Shown in pieces: positions 60,328-64,000 of a stretch of 64,000 nucleotides of DNA (position 1 is the first letter of the stretch; each line of letters starts with the position of its first letter). The position numbers were made by a program, and so were the translations under genes. The stretch spans positions 1-64,000 of the forward strand of contig NZ_BOMW01000037.1 of assembly GCF_016862395.1 (NCBI RefSeq). Reading direction: 5' to 3'. The notes under the pieces were generated by a model. The model saw only the letters and a list, made by a program, of their open reading frames with translations. It was not told the DNA's origin and ran no database searches. This DNA comes from Actinoplanes siamensis. GTDB lineage: Bacteria > Actinomycetota > Actinomycetes > Mycobacteriales > Micromonosporaceae.

Positions 60328-61776
60328 ATGGTTGCGGGCATGGTGCGAAGGCGGCGGACAGCGGGCTTGATCGCCCTGGCGTTCGCCGCCCTGTACCTGC
60401 TGCTGGTCGTGGTGCTGCCGCTGCCGCCGGCGGCGGCCGGCCGGATCAGCCAGCTCGCGCTGACCGGCGTGGGCCTGTGCGCGGCGCTCCGCTGGGGCCG
60501 CGCGGCGCTGCGGGCCGGCGGCCGGATGCGGGCCGGCCTGGCGCTGTGGAGCCTCGCCGCCGCGGGCTGGGCGACCGGTGAGGGCATCTGGGTGCTGGAC
60601 GGCTGGGACACCGGCCTCGCGCCGGCCTCGTCCCTCGCGAACGCCTGTTTCGTGGTCACCATGGTGGCCACCCCGCTGGCCGCGGTGCTGCTGGTCGGCA
60701 CGCCGTCAGCGAGCCTGCGCACCCTCTTCGACGCCCTGATGATCGGGACGTCGCTGTTCTTCGTGCTCTGGGCCCTGCTGCTGGGACCGCTGCAGCGTTC
60801 CGGCCACCCGAACATCGGCACGGTCGCCTACGCGCTCACCGACGTGGTGGTGCTCAGCCTGCTGCTCCTGCTGCTCGCCGACGCCGGTCCGGCGCTGCGC
60901 GCGCCGCTGGAGATCTCCGCGGTCGGGATCCTGGTGATGTTCGTGGCCGACATCACGTACGCGGCGCAGACCATCGACGGGACCTACCGGTTCGGGGCGC
61001 TGCCCGACGCGCTCTGGATGGTGGCGTTCACGATCATCGCGGTCGCCGCGCCGCACCGCTCGGAGTTGCGGGGCGTGACCCGGCTCAGCGACGGCGGGCG
61101 GCCGCGGGCGTACCTGCCGTACGTGCCGTTCCTGCTGGCCTTCGTCACCGGGGTGTCGATCCTGATCGGCGGCGGCCGGATGGACCGGATGCTGGCCGCG
61201 CTGAGCATGACGCTCACCGCGCTGGTGGTGTCCCGGCAGATGCTCATCCTCGGCGACAACCGGCGCCTCACCCGGCAGCTCTCCACGCTCGTCGAGGACC
61301 TGCGGTTCCGGGCCGAGCACGACGCGCTGACCGGACTGGCCAACCGGGCCGGCTTCGAGTCCGGCGCCGAACGCGCCCTCGCCGGGGCCCGGCCGGTGGC
61401 GTTGCTGCTCATCGACCTCGACGGGTTCAAACCGGTCAACGACACCTACGGGCACGACGCCGGGGACCGGGTGCTGGTCGAGGTGGGACGGCGCCTGCGC
61501 GCCGCGGCCGGCGCGGACGGCCTGGTGGCCCGGCTCGGCGGTGACGAGTTCGCGGTGCTCACCCCCGGAGACCCGGCACCGGTGGCGGACCGGGTGCTCG
61601 CCGCGCTCGGCGAGGCCTTCGACGCCGGGGTGCGGATCGGCGCCAGCGTGGGCATCGCTTTCGGAAAGCCCGGCAAGCAGCGCGTCGGGCGGTTGGTCCG
61701 GGACGCCGACATGGCGATGTACGAGGCGAAACGCGACGGGCGCAACAAAGTGGTGATGGCCGCCCGGGTGGCATGA
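60328..61776 (+). CDS. Membrane diguanylate cyclase (GGDEF)
   Basis: The 482-residue product has about nine transmembrane helices (residues 10-300), a short helical linker, and a C-terminal GGDEF domain (about 320-480): DALTGLANRAGFESG, LLLIDLDGFKPVNDTYGHD, and the active loop RLGGDEFAVL (404-408). It makes c-di-GMP from two GTP. The inhibitory RxxD site expected five residues before GGDEF is not present (GADG there), so product feedback may be lacking. No EAL domain follows. It starts 60 bases after the exopolysaccharide operon on the same strand. ATG 60340 is a possible alternative start. Confidence 0.9.
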   Translation: MVAGMVRRRRTAGLIALAFAALYLLLVVVLPLPPAAAGRISQLALTGVGLCAALRWGRAALRAGGRMRAGLALWSLAAAGWATGEGIWVLDGWDTGLAPASSLANACFVVTMVATPLAAVLLVGTPSASLRTLFDALMIGTSLFFVLWALLLGPLQRSGHPNIGTVAYALTDVVVLSLLLLLLADAGPALRAPLEISAVGILVMFVADITYAAQTIDGTYRFGALPDALWMVAFTIIAVAAPHRSELRGVTRLSDGGRPRAYLPYVPFLLAFVTGVSILIGGGRMDRMLAALSMTLTALVVSRQMLILGDNRRLTRQLSTLVEDLRFRAEHDALTGLANRAGFESGAERALAGARPVALLLIDLDGFKPVNDTYGHDAGDRVLVEVGRRLRAAAGADGLVARLGGDEFAVLTPGDPAPVADRVLAALGEAFDAGVRIGASVGIAFGKPGKQRVGRLVRDADMAMYEAKRDGRNKVVMAARVA

Positions 61777-62035
61777 CCACAAATGATCACCAGGTCCGTC
61801 GCGGACGTCCGCGACGACGCTTTCGCCCTCGCCATGACCCACTGACCCCGCCACTCCCTCGCCGCCAGGAGAGACCTCTGCCCGCCAGCCGGCGCGCGGG
61901 GCGTCTCGCGGGCCCGCTGCGACCTCCCGGTGCCAGCTGAGCTGGGCGTCCGGGTGTGAGGGGCGTCTCGGCGGCGGGCGGGTGCGCGCGCCTTGTTCCG
62001 TACCGTTCGGCGTCACCTGGCCGTTACCTGTGCAA
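61777..62035. other. Intergenic region before the phospholipase D-like gene
   Basis: About 260 bases with GC-rich repeats of the words GGCGTCTCG and CGGCGGGCG, similar to those at 18670-18830 and 28935-29120. No gene or clear terminator is visible. The right end carries the promoter at 62036. Confidence 0.45.
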
Positions 62036-62064
62036 TTGACGTATGTAAACTGATGCCCGATACT
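62036..62064 (+). promoter_or_regulatory. Sigma-70-type promoter of the phospholipase D-like gene
   Basis: TTGACG (62036-62041), a 17-base spacer, then GATACT (62059-62064). This is the best -35/-10 pair seen in the window. The predicted transcription start at about 62071 leaves only a few bases before ATG 62076. Confidence 0.75.
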
Positions 62065-62075
62065 CCCCGTGCGAA

Positions 62076-63326
62076 ATGATCAAGACACGGGGAGGCATTT
62101 TGCGACGGCACCACCTGCTACGCGCTGGAATGGCCCTGATCCTGGGCGTCCTGACGGTCAGTGTGCCGACGGCGGCACAGGCCGCGCCGGATGACACGGT
62201 GCAGGCGACGATCGGGGGCTACCCGGTCTGGGCGCACTTCAACAACCCGGCCGCGTACGACAGCAAGGCCGACAACACGATCCACCTGGAGCTGCAGCGG
62301 CTGATCAACGCCGCGCCGGCCGGGTCGACGATCCGTGGCACGCTCCACTCGCTGAGCATCGACTCGGTGGCGAACGCGCTGGTGCAGGCACAGAACCGCG
62401 GCGTCACCGTGATGGTCGTGCTGGACGGCAAGAACCAGGCGTCCACCGACCCCGGCATCGGGCTGATCAAGCAGCTGACCAACCACAAGTTCTGCTCCTA
62501 CGGCGGCGGGCGCGCCTGCATCAGCACCAGCGCCGACGGTGACATGCACACCAAGATGTTCACCTTCACGTCCACCACGGACCCGAACGGCACGGCGCGG
62601 TCCAACGTCTCCTGGTTCGGCTCGGCGAACATGACGTACACGACCGGCCCGAACTCGTTCAACAACACCATCACGGTGTACGGCGACACCGCGTTGATGA
62701 ACGGCCTGAACGCCAACTTCAACGACATGTGGAACCGGAAGCACTACTCCGGCAACGACTACTACGACTCCGCCTCGGGCCGCGGGTACTACCAGGCGAC
62801 CGCCGCGGACGCGTACGCCTCCCCGGAGGGCTCGGGCCAGACCGACACGATCGTCACCCGGCTCAACGACGCCACCCCGGACGCGAACTGCCGGCTGCGC
62901 ATCGGCATGGCGTTCATCACCGGCGGCCGTCCCGGTCTCACCAGCCTGGTCAAGCGGTTCAAGGCGGCCGGCTGCCAGATCTGGGTCGTGGTCGGCAGCG
63001 ACAGCGACGGCGGCATCAACGTGACCGAGAGCGTGTACGACGACCTGCTCTCCGCCGGCGTCAAGATCCGCCATATGGACATGGTGCACGACAAGTTCTT
63101 CGCGCTGTACGCCAAGTTCGGCACGTCGTACGCGTACCGGGTCTACACCGGTTCGCAGAACTGGAGCGCGGACGCGTTGACCGACAACGACGAGATCTTC
63201 GTGAAGATGGCGCCGGAGACGGGCACCACCCACCCGCTGTACAACGCGTACTTCAACCACTTCAACGACGCCTACGACAACACCAACGCGGTGACCTGCA
63301 CGACGTCGAACTACCCCTGCAAGTAG
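62076..63326 (+). CDS. Secreted phospholipase D-like protein
   Basis: The 416-residue product has a signal peptide ending near TAAQAAP, then two HKD-type half sites. The first is MHTKMFTFTS (His158, Lys160) followed by FGSANMTY; the second is MVHDKFFALYAKFG (His338, Lys340) followed by YTGSQNWS. Two half-sites in one chain form one PLD active site, cleaving phosphodiesters of lipid or nucleic acid. Two cysteine pairs fit secretion. The start is ATG 62076, near the promoter, or TTG 62100, which has GGGGAGG four bases upstream and still gives a full signal peptide. Confidence 0.85.
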   Translation: MIKTRGGILRRHHLLRAGMALILGVLTVSVPTAAQAAPDDTVQATIGGYPVWAHFNNPAAYDSKADNTIHLELQRLINAAPAGSTIRGTLHSLSIDSVANALVQAQNRGVTVMVVLDGKNQASTDPGIGLIKQLTNHKFCSYGGGRACISTSADGDMHTKMFTFTSTTDPNGTARSNVSWFGSANMTYTTGPNSFNNTITVYGDTALMNGLNANFNDMWNRKHYSGNDYYDSASGRGYYQATAADAYASPEGSGQTDTIVTRLNDATPDANCRLRIGMAFITGGRPGLTSLVKRFKAAGCQIWVVVGSDSDGGINVTESVYDDLLSAGVKIRHMDMVHDKFFALYAKFGTSYAYRVYTGSQNWSADALTDNDEIFVKMAPETGTTHPLYNAYFNHFNDAYDNTNAVTCTTSNYPCK

Positions 63327-63345
63327 GCAGGTAAGCCGGGATCGA

Positions 63346-63378
63346 CAGGGGCCGCGTCCAACCGGGACGCGGCCCCTG
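63346..63378 (+). terminator. Terminator after the phospholipase D-like gene
   Basis: CAGGGGCCGCGTCC (63346-63359), a five-base loop, GGACGCGGCCCCTG (63365-63378): a perfect 14-bp stem 20 bases past the stop. It lies between convergent genes and can serve both. Confidence 0.8.
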
Positions 63379-63428
63379 CGCCGTGGACGACACTTTCCCG
63401 GGGGCCCGCCGTCGCCGGCCACACCGGC

Positions 63429-64000
63429 TCAGTGCGCGACGGCCAGGGCGGGTTCCAGCCGCTCCACCGGGAGGCGGTGCGGACGGACCACCAGGAAGCA
63501 CACGAGCGTCGCGGCCAGCATGCCGCCGAAGACGACGACGGCCATCGCGACCGCGCCGACGCCGAGCACCCCGACCAGCGGCGCGGCCAGCGCGCCCACT
63601 CCGAACTGGACGGCGCCGAGCAGGGCCGCCGCGGTGCCGGCCGCCTCGCCGTGCCGGGAGAGGGCCAGGGCCGGGGCGTTCGGCATCGCCAGGCCGACCA
63701 TGGTGAGCACCACCCAGAGCGGGATCAGGATGCCCACCAGCCCACCGGTCCCGGTGGCCGCCAGGACCAGCAGCACCAGGCCGGACGCCAGGCCGGCCAG
63801 CAGCGCGCCGCCCATGATCTGCTGCGGCGTCCAGCGGCGCAGCAGCCGCACGTTGAACTGGGTCGCCCCGATCAGGCCGACAGCACCGCCCGCGAAGATC
63901 AGCGCGAACTGCTGCTCGCTCATGCCGAAGGAGTCCTGGAAGACGAACGAGGCGCCACTGACGTACGCGAACAGCGCCGCCATCGCCAGGCCCGCCACCA
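63429..64000 (-). CDS. MFS transporter, Bcr/CflA-like, truncated by the window edge
   Basis: The C-terminal 190 residues of a major-facilitator protein are visible, with about six helices. FVFQDSFGMSEQQFALIFAG, the central basic RLLRRW loop and LAMPNAPALALSRHGEAAGT are the landmarks of the Bcr/CflA drug-efflux subfamily. The N-terminal half lies beyond the right edge, so the start is unknown. It exports small molecules by proton antiport; the substrate is unknown. Confidence 0.82.
   Translation of the reverse strand, partial: VAGLAMAALFAYVSGASFVFQDSFGMSEQQFALIFAGGAVGLIGATQFNVRLLRRWTPQQIMGGALLAGLASGLVLLVLAATGTGGLVGILIPLWVVLTMVGLAMPNAPALALSRHGEAAGTAAALLGAVQFGVGALAAPLVGVLGVGAVAMAVVVFGGMLAATLVCFLVVRPHRLPVERLEPALAVAH

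Noticed and set aside
1-64000. tRNA, rRNA, riboswitch or prophage attachment sites
   Set aside because: Read for conserved T-loop, rRNA and riboswitch-core words on both strands and found none convincing; a covariance-model scan would be needed to exclude weak candidates.

Overview
The window is very GC-rich DNA with strongly GC-biased third codon positions, many GTG starts and long antisense shadow frames. That is typical of a filamentous actinobacterium. A GerW-type sporulation protein, a SigE-type ECF factor, the cslA-glxA pair, many secreted polysaccharide-active enzymes and a glpF/glpK/IclR locus suggest a sporulating member of the Micromonosporaceae (Actinoplanes-like). The family assignment is inference. 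No rRNA, tRNA, CRISPR array, insertion sequence or prophage was recognised.

Layout. 1-8.4 kb: thymidine kinase, a secreted nuclease-like/lamin-tail protein, an ABC ATPase remnant, a divergent PEP-mutase-like protein, a septum-formation-like membrane protein and an acyl-CoA oxidase. 8.7-13.3 kb: the cslA-glxA pair for a beta-glucan-like surface polymer, facing a GH6 cellulase lipoprotein. 13.6-18.7 kb: methyltransferase and membrane-anchored surface proteins, an AbfB-domain protein, a LacI regulator with its operator, and GerW. 18.8-23.8 kb: a PadR-controlled ABC exporter whose ATPase is frameshifted, then an overlapping operon of ECF sigma factor, triple-repeat membrane protein and amidoligase-like enzyme. 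23.8-28.9 kb: a decay zone with an extradiol-dioxygenase remnant and a collapsed copper P-type ATPase behind a CsoR-like operator. 29.1-34.3 kb: a peptide/nickel-type ABC importer. 35-40 kb: a GH26-like enzyme, a CopC-like protein, an alpha-amylase with two starch-binding domains and a TetR regulator. 40.4-45.1 kb: a glycerol locus with two glycerol kinases flanking an IclR regulator. 45.1-48.5 kb: small enzymes and lipoproteins. 48.6-60.3 kb: a tightly packed exopolysaccharide cluster, followed by a membrane diguanylate cyclase. 62-64 kb: a secreted phospholipase D-like protein and a truncated MFS transporter.

How the genes work together. Much of the window concerns the cell surface. One system (CslA, the copper-radical oxidase GlxA and GH6) makes and trims a glucan. 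A second (chain-length protein, flippase, ligase, polysaccharide deacetylase, aminotransferase, FemAB-like proteins, secreted glycan-cleaving candidate) makes an exopolysaccharide, and the diguanylate cyclase next door suggests c-di-GMP input. Copper recurs: GlxA needs it, a CopC-like protein is present, and a CsoR-type site precedes a secreted metal-associated protein whose partner ATPase is broken. The least explained unit is the translationally coupled sigma factor, repeat protein and amidoligase operon at 20.8-23.1 kb.
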